From an uncultured Candidatus Saccharibacteria bacterium (GTDB lineage: Bacteria > Patescibacteriota > Saccharimonadia > Saccharimonadales > Saccharimonadaceae), in NCBI GenBank assembly GCA_948648655.1, contig CAPKVJ010000004.1, forward strand, positions 5,577-69,576: 64,000 nucleotides of DNA, given 5' to 3'. Shown here in pieces: positions 31,685 to 39,425 of the stretch. A program made the position numbers and the translations under genes. Every line of letters starts with the position of its first letter. The stretch's first letter is position 1. The notes under the pieces were generated by a model. That model saw only the letters and a program-made list of their open reading frames with translations, was not told where the DNA came from and did not search any database.

Positions 31685-31713
31685 AGTGTATCACAGTTTA
31701 TTGAAACCGTCAA
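31685..31713 (-). promoter_or_regulatory. Promoter of tRNA-Val
   Basis: TTGACG (31708-31713), 17 bp, TACACT (31685-31690) on the minus strand. Confidence 0.75.
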
Positions 31714-31720
31714 AATCATT

Positions 31721-32356
31721 CTATTTTGTAGCTAGACGCTTATTCCTAGCATTAGTACGTCCCATGACGACACTCGCAAAGACTGCTAGACCGACAACTC
31801 CCAGCGAGGTCAGCACTGATGTAATAAGTAAAACCCAGTTACGTCTCTCATGATCAGAGTTTTGAAGCAATGTAGTGTTCTCGGTCTGAATATCGTCGGG
31901 ATTCTTTTCGGGTTCAGCGATTGTTTCTGAATCAGTCAATGAATCTATATCTTCGGGGACATCGTTAGTCATATCATCCGTATCCGTACGGTCCAGCCCG
32001 ATTCTGGTGCGAAATGGGTTATTGGTAGTTTCTTTTGAATTATCTATAACTGTCGCAGGGCGCATAGTGTCAATAGTGGTACTATGGGAAGGCTGAGACG
32101 CACCATTTCCACCAAAGCCGTCGACTGGGCTATCATTGGCTCCTTGATCTGGGTTAGGATTCGGATCAGAATTGTCTCCAGCTGTTCCCCCACTACCATT
32201 ATCTCCAGGATCTGTTGGCGGAGGAGTGTTTGGATCCTGCTCGCCTGAATCACCAGTCTGCGATGAGTCATCATCTGCATAAACCATGCTATCTACCGGC
32301 CACGCCAAATAAGCCAGACCTAACAGAAATATAATCGCAAAGATTTTCTTCTTCAT
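31721..32356 (-). CDS. Secreted, membrane-anchored low-complexity protein
   Basis: 211-residue protein with a signal peptide (KKKIFAIIFLLGLAYLAW, cut near VYA|DDD). An acidic linker rich in Asp/Pro/Gly/Asn follows (TPPPTDPGDNGSGGTAG). One C-terminal helix (WVLLITSVLTSLGVVGLAVFASVV) with a basic tail RNKRLATK ends the chain. It is the last gene of the surface cluster, about 100 bp after the TPNTG protein. It is probably an exposed stalk or spacer; no enzymatic domain is visible. Confidence 0.7.
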   Translation of the reverse strand: MKKKIFAIIFLLGLAYLAWPVDSMVYADDDSSQTGDSGEQDPNTPPPTDPGDNGSGGTAGDNSDPNPNPDQGANDSPVDGFGGNGASQPSHSTTIDTMRPATVIDNSKETTNNPFRTRIGLDRTDTDDMTNDVPEDIDSLTDSETIAEPEKNPDDIQTENTTLLQNSDHERRNWVLLITSVLTSLGVVGLAVFASVVMGRTNARNKRLATK

Positions 32357-32415
32357 GTCAGTATATTATCATTATATATAATATATGTCAATAGTTTTAA
32401 CTTATTTTACCACAA

Positions 32416-32449
32416 AAAACCACCAATCATGCTATATATTGGTGGTTTT
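32416..32449 (-). terminator. Terminator of the 32455-33393 gene
   Basis: 10-12-bp stem (AACCACCAAT with ATTGGTGGTT), loop 10 nt, flanking A/T runs. Confidence 0.85.
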
Positions 32450-32454
32450 GGGAT

Positions 32455-33393
32455 TTAGCGACGATTTTTGCGATTTACAAGATAGATTGCGAAGCCAGCT
32501 ACTGCTCCAAATGCGACTAGACCGGTCAATATATAGTCGAGCCGAGAGATATTGAGATCGCTAAATAAAGTCGAACCGGTATTTGGCGTGTTTGGCGTCG
32601 TGGAGCCTGAGCCTCCATCATTACCGCCGACGGTATAGTTCACACCTAATGTAACCATTGAGATCATCTGATCCGCAGCGTTATAAGCGCTGATAACGGT
32701 AGTGTATTCATCGGTGTCGGCACCATATCTCTCAAATGGCAAATCGATGATAAATTCGCCGGTATTTGGGTCAATTGCGCTAGCGTCTAGGATAAGGGGC
32801 TCTTCTTGGCCATCAGCGTTCACGAATAATGGTCTGCCGTCCTTGTGATAAGCTTGGACGCGAATTTTCGCGACTTGGCTATTGGCTTTTACGGAAAGGA
32901 TCGGGTCACCATTATCTTTTGCGCCACGATCAAAGTTGGCCTGGATTGCCCGATAGTTAAATGAAACTGTATCTTCGCGGGTTGTACCGCCATTACCATA
33001 AGCGACGGCGCGAAGTTTAAAGGCACGATAGCCATACGGAGCAAGGTTCAAGTTAAAACTATGCTCCCCGATCTGCTGCGACGGGGTGAAAGTCTCGACG
33101 TTGGTCTGGACTTCAGCGCCACTATCATTAGTATAAGTCAAATAATACTCAATTTTCGATGAGTCTTCATAACTACTCTTTACTTCGAGATCAGGGTCAA
33201 TAAAATCACTGCCGTCTAGCGGGTTCAGGATGGCCACCCTTGTATCACCTTCCCCGATTGTGACATTGACATTGACGGTCGAGCCCTCTATGGCCGCTGC
33301 GCCCGGCGCTGGCATCGCATAAGCAATCGTCGTCATGATACCAACGGCGGCTAATCCAGCAATGCCTAGAATCTGCTTTTTCGTTTTTTGCAT
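32455..33393 (-). CDS. Surface protein with Ig-like domains and TPNTG-type anchor
   Basis: 312-residue secreted protein. A signal peptide (IAGLAAVGIMTTIAYAMPAPGAAA) is followed by beta-rich Ig-like repeats (STVNVNVTIGEGDTRVAILNPLDG...). A Gly/Ser/Thr linker with TPNTG at about 269-273 leads to a hydrophobic helix and RKNRR. This resembles a sortase sorting signal with T in place of L and a longer spacer before the helix. If not cut, it stays membrane-anchored. It belongs to the WxL/DUF916-like cluster and has its own terminator. No sortase gene is in the window. Confidence 0.8.
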   Translation of the reverse strand: MQKTKKQILGIAGLAAVGIMTTIAYAMPAPGAAAIEGSTVNVNVTIGEGDTRVAILNPLDGSDFIDPDLEVKSSYEDSSKIEYYLTYTNDSGAEVQTNVETFTPSQQIGEHSFNLNLAPYGYRAFKLRAVAYGNGGTTREDTVSFNYRAIQANFDRGAKDNGDPILSVKANSQVAKIRVQAYHKDGRPLFVNADGQEEPLILDASAIDPNTGEFIIDLPFERYGADTDEYTTVISAYNAADQMISMVTLGVNYTVGGNDGGSGSTTPNTPNTGSTLFSDLNISRLDYILTGLVAFGAVAGFAIYLVNRKNRR

Positions 33394-33452
33394 ACTCTAC
33401 ACTCTTTCTTTTTAGTTTTTATTTTGAACTCGCTAGAGCCACCGCCTCGCAG

Positions 33453-33477
33453 AATTATCGCTCGCAACGATAATTGC
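33453..33477 (-). terminator. Terminator hairpin after the 33499-34500 gene
   Basis: 8-bp stem AATTATCG/CGATAATT (33453-33460/33468-33475) extended by GC pairs. Confidence 0.65.
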
Positions 33478-33498
33478 GGCTGCTTGCATCCTATTAGA

Positions 33499-34500
33499 TT
33501 ATACTAGGGTGCGAGCTTTGCGCTCTTTGCGTTTTCTGATTATGATTATAATCCAGACAATTATGACTGTCAACAGCAAAATCAATAAAACTACGACAAA
33601 GATTGGCATAATTGCTACTATGTGCGTCTCACTGATAGTTTGATCAGCGGCCGTGACTGTAAATTCTACATTAAAGATCCCAATAAAAGGCGTACTCTCC
33701 CACTTAATGTCAATATCGTGTTCGCTCTCGGGGAAAGACGAAACCGCGCCAGTGTCCTTGTAAAGCTCCTTGCCAAATACGGTTTTGGCTATGTAGGAGT
33801 AATAAGCATCAAAGTCGGTATTACCAGTATTTTTGACCTTAGCATGAGCATCGAGACTTCCTCCAAATGTAAAGCGAGTGAAATTATAGTCAAACACTTC
33901 TGCTGTCTGACGTGTATCGCCAATTGAGCGACCTTTGATTACCATGCCAGCTTGCGATATGGTTTGGACGCCAGATCCGCCATTATTGGAATTGCTACCT
34001 ACTGTCTGCGCCCAGATGGCGGCGTATTGTGCGCCACCCGGAACGTCTTCTGGTACGTCTATGCGATACCATATCGTTTGCGATTCACCGGGATTAATGG
34101 ACTTAATTAATTCTTTTTGATAGCTACCACCCTCGTCGCGAAAAGTCAGCCACCGCGAAATCTGGGTGTATGAGGTAGCCGATTCTTCGGAAAAGTCGAC
34201 GCCGCCATCATTCTGCACGGCATAAGGCGAAGCATAGATACGATAGGTAAATGGCGCACTACCAATATTGGTTACCTTTACAATACAGCCTTCTTCCATG
34301 CTATCGGGACATTCATCAGATTGCTCCGAGATTACTTCACCGCTACGTAACGTTACTGTGCCAGCGGTTGGCGAGAGCTGCAACCAAGTCTCTGGAGTTT
34401 GTTGGTCTTCTTCACCTTCGGCGTAGCTTGCCATAGGTAGCATGACGATGCTGCATAACGTCAATACGGTGGCGGCTATGATTTTTGTAATTTTGTGCAT
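33499..34500 (-). CDS. DUF916-like membrane-anchored surface protein (copy 2)
   Basis: 333-residue protein. A signal peptide (IIAATVLTLCSIVMLPMASYA) precedes two beta-sandwich domains. The first has LQLSPTAGTVTLRSGE and INPGESQTIWYRIDVPEDVPGGAQYAAI, the pattern of DUF916/peptidoglycan-binding WxL-cluster proteins. A C-terminal helix of about 25 residues and a basic tail (RKRKERKARTLV) anchor it. It is paralogous to 34527-35453 (PxDVPxGxQYxxI, GDTRxTxxxxD, VxNTGNT). Its ATG has GAGGAGTTAT before it, so the 7-codon upstream extension is unlikely. The two genes lie about 27 bp apart and are probably co-transcribed. Confidence 0.82.
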   Translation of the reverse strand: MHKITKIIAATVLTLCSIVMLPMASYAEGEEDQQTPETWLQLSPTAGTVTLRSGEVISEQSDECPDSMEEGCIVKVTNIGSAPFTYRIYASPYAVQNDGGVDFSEESATSYTQISRWLTFRDEGGSYQKELIKSINPGESQTIWYRIDVPEDVPGGAQYAAIWAQTVGSNSNNGGSGVQTISQAGMVIKGRSIGDTRQTAEVFDYNFTRFTFGGSLDAHAKVKNTGNTDFDAYYSYIAKTVFGKELYKDTGAVSSFPESEHDIDIKWESTPFIGIFNVEFTVTAADQTISETHIVAIMPIFVVVLLILLLTVIIVWIIIIIRKRKERKARTLV

Positions 34501-34526
34501 ATAACTCCTCACTCTTCCCAAAATTG

Positions 34527-35453
34527 CTAGTTACGTTTATTGGCGATAATTCGAGAAACAATCCAGAAAATAACGCAGAAGATTACTAGTAGTACGACGA
34601 AGATGAGCCAAATCGGGCAAAGGAAGACAAGCTTTTCAACTTCTTCGGTCTGATCGAAGAGCTTCACAGTCTGTTTCACGCGGAAAATACCAAGATGAGG
34701 CGCACCTTCCCAACTAATTGTATTGAAGCGTCGAGTCTCTGGGAGAATAACTAGCTCATCTGGATCTTCTTCATTAGTATAGACTTCTTCGTCACTAAAG
34801 AGTGGGAAAACCTGAAGAGTGTAAGTCGCTACAGCGTGGGTATTACCGGTGTTTTCGACGATAGAAGTAGCGGTGACAGGAGGATTGAATAAAATACTAG
34901 GTAATTTGAGATCTTCGATACTGCCAGTCTTGCGAGTATCTCCTGCTACCTGCGTATAGACTACGATACCAACGCGGCGACCGATAGCGATGGAGGAACT
35001 TGAAGAATCATTTTTAGCAGAGCTTTCAGCGACGATAGTGCCATACTGGCCACCAGCAGGGACATCCTTTGGTACTTTGATAAAGAATTGGATTTCTCGG
35101 CTCTCGCCAGCTTCTAGTGACCCAGAATTAGCTGAAAAAGTTGCCCAGTCAATAATATCATTATATTGGGTGCGTGTTTCAAGGTCGGCAGTATAATCCT
35201 CACCAGTCACTCCGTATGGTTCAAATGTGATTTTAAAATCTGTGGGCTCTTTGCCAGTATTTTTGATACTGAACTTCCCTTCGGCCATATCTCCAGGATT
35301 AAGATCGCCGAGCTCAATAACCGCAGGTGACATCTCTAGGCCGTAATCTTGAGCACCGTCTTCTGCAAAAGCAGGATAAAAATTCCCTAGTGACGCACAA
35401 AGTACAAATGTGATAGCTGCGCAAAATTTACTAATTCGCTGAAAAGTTCTCAT
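34527..35453 (-). CDS. DUF916-like membrane-anchored surface protein (copy 1)
   Basis: 308-residue protein with a signal peptide (AAITFVLCASLGNFYPAFA), a first domain LEMSPAVIELGDLNPGDMAEGKFSIKNTGKEP and IKVPKDVPAGGQYGTIVAES, and a second beta domain containing IVENTGNTHAVATY. A C-terminal helix LIFVVLLVIFCVIFWIV and basic tail follow. In Firmicutes, such proteins sit beside WxL proteins and tie them to the wall. Here the neighbour at 35567 could play that part. A GGAGG site touches the ATG. Confidence 0.82.
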   Translation of the reverse strand: MRTFQRISKFCAAITFVLCASLGNFYPAFAEDGAQDYGLEMSPAVIELGDLNPGDMAEGKFSIKNTGKEPTDFKITFEPYGVTGEDYTADLETRTQYNDIIDWATFSANSGSLEAGESREIQFFIKVPKDVPAGGQYGTIVAESSAKNDSSSSSIAIGRRVGIVVYTQVAGDTRKTGSIEDLKLPSILFNPPVTATSIVENTGNTHAVATYTLQVFPLFSDEEVYTNEEDPDELVILPETRRFNTISWEGAPHLGIFRVKQTVKLFDQTEEVEKLVFLCPIWLIFVVLLVIFCVIFWIVSRIIANKRN

Positions 35454-35512
35454 TTACCTCCTTATTTGTATTTATTATATAGCACTAAAGTTTAGAAATC
35501 AAGCACAAACTA

Positions 35513-35542
35513 AAACTCCGTCCCTGCGAGAGGACGGAGTTT
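35513..35542 (-). terminator. Terminator after the 35567-36103 gene
   Basis: 11-bp perfect stem AAACTCCGTCC/GGACGGAGTTT. Confidence 0.9.
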
Positions 35543-35566
35543 GCTAGTTGGCCTGTTGTAGGCTTA

Positions 35567-36103
35567 CTAGAATTTTGCAACAGCTGTAAAGATGGCGTCG
35601 CCCGTGTAAGTACCAGCGGCTTGGCCAGCGGCAGTAGCTACACCAAAAGTGACTTGAGTAGCATCCGTATTGCCACTTGGAGCACCGTTAGTTTCTTTAA
35701 CCAGCTGGTCAGCAGTAGTCAATCCAGCATAGTTCTGGAAAGTCTTTGTACCAGCTTTGAGACCCCAAGCCGAAGTGGTGGCGTTTGCTTGTGGTACACC
35801 AGCAGCGATAGTGTTGTTTTCACCAGAAGTTAGGTTAACATCGCTAGTCTTGGCATTCAAAGTGTAACCTTTGGTATTGCTAGTAGTAACTGTAAGATCG
35901 GTAGTAGCTTCGGCAATATCACCGCCATTGACTGGATTCATATTGAGGCTAGTTTCGCTTGCACTAAGCTCAATCTTGTCAACAACCTGAACGTTTAGAT
36001 TAATCGTTTCTGGGTTCGCGGCATAGGTAGCGAGTGGCATGGCGGCAACGCCTAGACCAGCAACAACACCTAAAACAGCGACAGCTTTTGACATTTTAGA
36101 CAT
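35567..36103 (-). CDS. Secreted WxL-like/coat-type surface protein
   Basis: 178-residue secreted protein. A signal peptide (AVAVLGVVAGLGVAAMPLATYA|ANP) precedes one Ser/Thr/Asn-rich beta domain: INLNVQVVDKIELSASETSLNMNPVNGG, TVTTSNTKGYTLNAKTS and a C-terminal AGTYTGDAIFTAVAKF. The end resembles spore-coat U/WxL-type pilin-like domains. Its own strong promoter, good ribosome-binding site (CAAAGGAGAAAC) and terminator suggest high expression as a major surface protein. A remnant of a second gene with the same C-terminal motif lies just upstream in opposite orientation. Confidence 0.75.
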   Translation of the reverse strand: MSKMSKAVAVLGVVAGLGVAAMPLATYAANPETINLNVQVVDKIELSASETSLNMNPVNGGDIAEATTDLTVTTSNTKGYTLNAKTSDVNLTSGENNTIAAGVPQANATTSAWGLKAGTKTFQNYAGLTTADQLVKETNGAPSGNTDATQVTFGVATAAGQAAGTYTGDAIFTAVAKF

Positions 36104-36154
36104 AAATTGTTTCTCCTTTGTTTTTTATTTCTGTCTATGACCTTTGTAAGTATT

Positions 36155-36183
36155 ATTATATTGGACGCTTATGATTAAGTCAA
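36155..36183 (-). promoter_or_regulatory. Strong promoter of the surface protein gene
   Basis: TTGACT (36178-36183), 17 bp, TATAAT (36155-36160) on the minus strand. Confidence 0.9.
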
Positions 36184-36236
36184 CGAGATTTTCACAAGTT
36201 TATTTAAGAGTTTTCCACATACTACATATGGTATAC

Positions 36237-36287
36237 TGCAGGCATCTACAAAGGTACTGCTACTTTCACCGCTACTGCGAATATCTA
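36237..36287 (+). pseudogene. C-terminal remnant of a related surface protein gene
   Basis: In-frame codons read AGIYKGTATFTATANI and stop, matching AAGTYTGDAIFTAVAKF at the end of the gene at 35567-36103. Nothing upstream continues the gene, so only its tail is left. A terminator hairpin follows. Confidence 0.6.
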
Positions 36288-36310
36288 GTAGTATAGCGCA
36301 AAATTAAAAT

Positions 36311-36343
36311 ACATCACCCTCTCGCAGGGGTGATATATTTTGT
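36311..36343. terminator. Terminator hairpin behind the remnant
   Basis: ATCACCC(T) pairs with (A)GGGGTGAT around a short loop, with T/A-rich flanks on both sides. Confidence 0.75.
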
Positions 36344-36379
36344 AGTGATTAAGAGATACCGTAGATGGTCTATCTTTCT

Positions 36380-36408
36380 ATTATAGCACACTTCGATATA
36401 TAAGTCAA
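36380..36408 (-). promoter_or_regulatory. Orphan consensus promoter
   Basis: TTGACT (36403-36408), 17 bp, extended TGCTATAAT (TATAAT 36380-36385) on the minus strand. The hairpin at 36311-36343 follows within 70 nt, so it would yield only a short RNA. Confidence 0.8.
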
Positions 36409-36410
36409 TA

Positions 36411-39407
36411 CTATAGGCCTAAAATCGACTTGAGATATTTGCCGGTCGGGGTTTTGCTGTTTTTGGCTAGCTGCTCGGGAGTGCCTTCGGCGACTATTTC
36501 GCCACCGTGCAGGCCACCTTCTGGCCCCATATCAATTATCCAGTCCGCCGTCTTGATGACGTGGAGGTTGTGCTCGATGATAATCATAGAGTTCCCACCA
36601 TCCACCAGCCTCCCAAGAATTTCCAATAAACGCTTCACGTCATCTGTGTGTAGTCCAGTGGTCGGTTCATCGAGAATATATAATGTCTTACCCGTGCTTC
36701 TGCGTGATAATTCGGTAGCAAGCTTAATTCTTTGGGCTTCACCACCAGAAAAAGTAGTTGCCGGCTGACCGAGTTTAATGTATCCCAGCCCAACCTCCTG
36801 AATGGTCTTTAATTTATTAGCAATTGCTGGGATATTGGCAAAAAATTCAACCGCTTCGTCAATCGTCATGTCGAGTACGTCAGCGATATCTTTGCCTTTG
36901 TATTTGATTTCAAGTGCTTCACGATTATAACGTTTGCCATGACAGGTTGGGCAAGTCACATAGACGTCTGGTAGAAAATGCATTTCAATTTTATTCACGC
37001 CGTCACCTTGACAATTCTCACAGCGTCCGCCTTTGACATTGAAACTAAAGCGTCCAGCTTTGTAGCCACGCAGCTCGGCTTCGGGCTGACCAGCGAAAAG
37101 TTCACGGATTTGGTTAAATACTCCGGTATAAGTCGCAGCGTTTGAACGGGGAGTACGGCCAATTGGTGACTGGTCGATAACGATAGCCTTGTCAAGGAAT
37201 TCAATACCATCAATTCGATCATGAGTACCAGGTACTGTTTGAGCACGATGCAAACGAGCAAGAAGTTCGTTGGCCAAAATCTCATTTACAAGCGTGGATT
37301 TGCCACTACCAGAAACTCCCGAAACCACCGTCATAACACCCAGCGGAAAATGCACGTCGATATTTTTTAGATTGTTCTCGCGTGCGCCGACGACGACTAA
37401 TTCTTGACCTTTTTTGGGTTTGCGACGCTTCTTGGGAATTGGAATCTCAAGCTTGCCAGACAAATATTTACCTGTAATCGAATCGTCATTCTTGGCGACT
37501 TCATCTGGTGTGCCAGCAGCAATTAAATGTCCACCGTTTTTGCCGGCACCAGGCCCAATATCAATAATATAATCCGCTTCGCGCATAGTGTCTTCGTCGT
37601 GTTCGACGACTAGGACGGTGTTTTTGAGGTCACGCAGATGTTTGAGAGTAGAAATTAGCTTGTCATTGTCACGTTGATGCAGACCAATGCTAGGCTCATC
37701 AAGCACATAAAGCACGCCCTGCAATCCAGAACCAATTTGAGTGGCGAGGCGGATGCGTTGTGCTTCCCCACCAGACAAGGTATTTGCTGCGCGACCAAGT
37801 TCGAGATAGCCAAGTCCGACGTCTTGCATAAATTGTACGCGTTCGTGAATCTCTTTTAGAATGGGCTCGGCAATCATAGCTTCGCTCTCGCTAAATTCTA
37901 GATCTTTTTGCAAAACTTCTAGAGTCGCATCGACATCGAGATTACACATATCAACGATGTTTAGTCCATGCACGGTTACGGCTAGTACGGCTGGCTTCAG
38001 CCTCGCACCATGACAGGTTTGACATTCGTGAACGCGCATGAAACGTTCGATATCTTTTTTGACAAAGTCTGATTCGGACTCACGATGGCGGCGTTCGAGG
38101 GTCGGAATTACGCCCTCATAAGTGCTTTGATAAGTCGCACCGTCACCCCATTTCCCATGCCCACCGACATCAACTCTGTATTTTTCGTCACCAGTGCCAT
38201 AGAGAATTTTTTGCAGAGCTTCTTCTGGTAGATCGCGAATTGGAGTATGGATTGAGAATCCTTGCTTTTTACCAACAGCATCGAGGCGTTTTAGCCACCA
38301 CGATTCTTGATTGATGCGATTAAATGGACGGATCCCGCCTTCAGCAATAGTTAAATTGGGATTCAAAATTAGATTTGGGTCAATTTCCATACGCGTACCG
38401 AGACCAGTACAAGTCGGGCAAGCACCCTGTGGAGCGTTGAAGCTAAACAAGCGTGGCTCGAGCTCGGGGATTAGCTCGTCGGGATGCAATTCGCAAGCGT
38501 AACGCTGGGAAAACGTGTAGAGCGTATTACCGGACTGGGTCCGCACTGGTTCCGTCGACACGGTGACACTCTCCGAATCGAGCCCTAACGGGCCGTGATT
38601 CGGACCCGCGTCAGCCAAGCTATCAGTGTCCCCCGAACCAGAGACAGACCCAGTCCGGTGATGCGCTTCTATCGTAGTGGAGTTGTCGTTAATTTTGAGT
38701 AACTTGATAATCCCCTGCCCGAGATCGAGAGCTTGCTCGATTGAACCAGAAATCCGACTTAGCAAGTCTGGCGAGAGAATGAAACGATCGACGACAATTT
38801 CGATATCATGGCGATCATTTTTGTTTAGATCTGGAAATTCGTCAAGTGCATAGACAATACCATCAACGCGCACGCGCGAGAAGCCTTTGGCTTGGTATTG
38901 TTCGGAAATATGCATAAAACTGCCTTTTTTCTGGTTGACAATCGGAGCGAGGAGCATCAGCTTGCTACCAAGCGGAAGCTTCATAACTTCGTCGACGATG
39001 TCTTCGACGCTGCGGCGGTGAACTTCACGGTGACAAATCGGGCAATGCGGGACGCCGACTCGCGCAAAGAGCAAACGCAAATAATCATAGACTTCGGTAA
39101 CGGTCGCAACAGTCGAACGCGGATTGCGACTAGTAGATTTCTGATCAATCGAGATCGCTGGACTTAACCCAGTAATACTATCAACATCTGGCTTATCCAT
39201 AACGCCGAGAAACATTCGCGCGTAGCTAGAAAGGCTCTCGACGTAACGGCGTTGGCCTTCGGCATAAATCGTATCAAAGGCGAGGCTGGATTTCCCACTA
39301 CCAGAGAGACCGGTGATAATTACAAGTTTGTCGCGCGGAATATCGACGTCGAGATCCTTGAGATTGTGCTGGCGCGCGCCACGAACTTTGATGTAATTAT
39401 CTTCCAT
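36411..39407 (-). CDS. uvrA: UvrABC excision nuclease subunit A, with palindromic insert
   Basis: Damage-recognition ATPase of nucleotide excision repair, 998 residues with two ABC modules. Seen: Walker A GLSGSGKSS and GVSGSGKST, signatures LSGGEAQRI and FSGGEAQRI, YVLDEPSIGLHQRD and YILDEPTTGLHTDD. The C-terminal zinc site CENCQGDGV...CPTCHGKRYN is complete; the first zinc site reads CELH...CPTC, with His in place of one Cys. Residues about 250-293 are an insertion encoded by a 131-bp palindrome, absent from ordinary UvrA. TGTATAATATATAGCGCA before the ATG suggests a leaderless message. Confidence 0.97.
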   Translation of the reverse strand: MEDNYIKVRGARQHNLKDLDVDIPRDKLVIITGLSGSGKSSLAFDTIYAEGQRRYVESLSSYARMFLGVMDKPDVDSITGLSPAISIDQKSTSRNPRSTVATVTEVYDYLRLLFARVGVPHCPICHREVHRRSVEDIVDEVMKLPLGSKLMLLAPIVNQKKGSFMHISEQYQAKGFSRVRVDGIVYALDEFPDLNKNDRHDIEIVVDRFILSPDLLSRISGSIEQALDLGQGIIKLLKINDNSTTIEAHHRTGSVSGSGDTDSLADAGPNHGPLGLDSESVTVSTEPVRTQSGNTLYTFSQRYACELHPDELIPELEPRLFSFNAPQGACPTCTGLGTRMEIDPNLILNPNLTIAEGGIRPFNRINQESWWLKRLDAVGKKQGFSIHTPIRDLPEEALQKILYGTGDEKYRVDVGGHGKWGDGATYQSTYEGVIPTLERRHRESESDFVKKDIERFMRVHECQTCHGARLKPAVLAVTVHGLNIVDMCNLDVDATLEVLQKDLEFSESEAMIAEPILKEIHERVQFMQDVGLGYLELGRAANTLSGGEAQRIRLATQIGSGLQGVLYVLDEPSIGLHQRDNDKLISTLKHLRDLKNTVLVVEHDEDTMREADYIIDIGPGAGKNGGHLIAAGTPDEVAKNDDSITGKYLSGKLEIPIPKKRRKPKKGQELVVVGARENNLKNIDVHFPLGVMTVVSGVSGSGKSTLVNEILANELLARLHRAQTVPGTHDRIDGIEFLDKAIVIDQSPIGRTPRSNAATYTGVFNQIRELFAGQPEAELRGYKAGRFSFNVKGGRCENCQGDGVNKIEMHFLPDVYVTCPTCHGKRYNREALEIKYKGKDIADVLDMTIDEAVEFFANIPAIANKLKTIQEVGLGYIKLGQPATTFSGGEAQRIKLATELSRRSTGKTLYILDEPTTGLHTDDVKRLLEILGRLVDGGNSMIIIEHNLHVIKTADWIIDMGPEGGLHGGEIVAEGTPEQLAKNSKTPTGKYLKSILGL
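38529..38659. repeat. Palindromic insertion element inside uvrA
   Basis: Ends in a perfect 13-bp inverted repeat, ACCGGACTGGGTC and its complement. Inside are nested pairs GGTTC/GAACC, GACAC/GTGTC, CCGAATC/GATTCGG and GCCC/GGGC. It is read in frame through 43 codons with no stop. GC-rich relative to its surroundings. Confidence 0.85.
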
Positions 39408-39425
39408 TGCGCTATATATTATACA

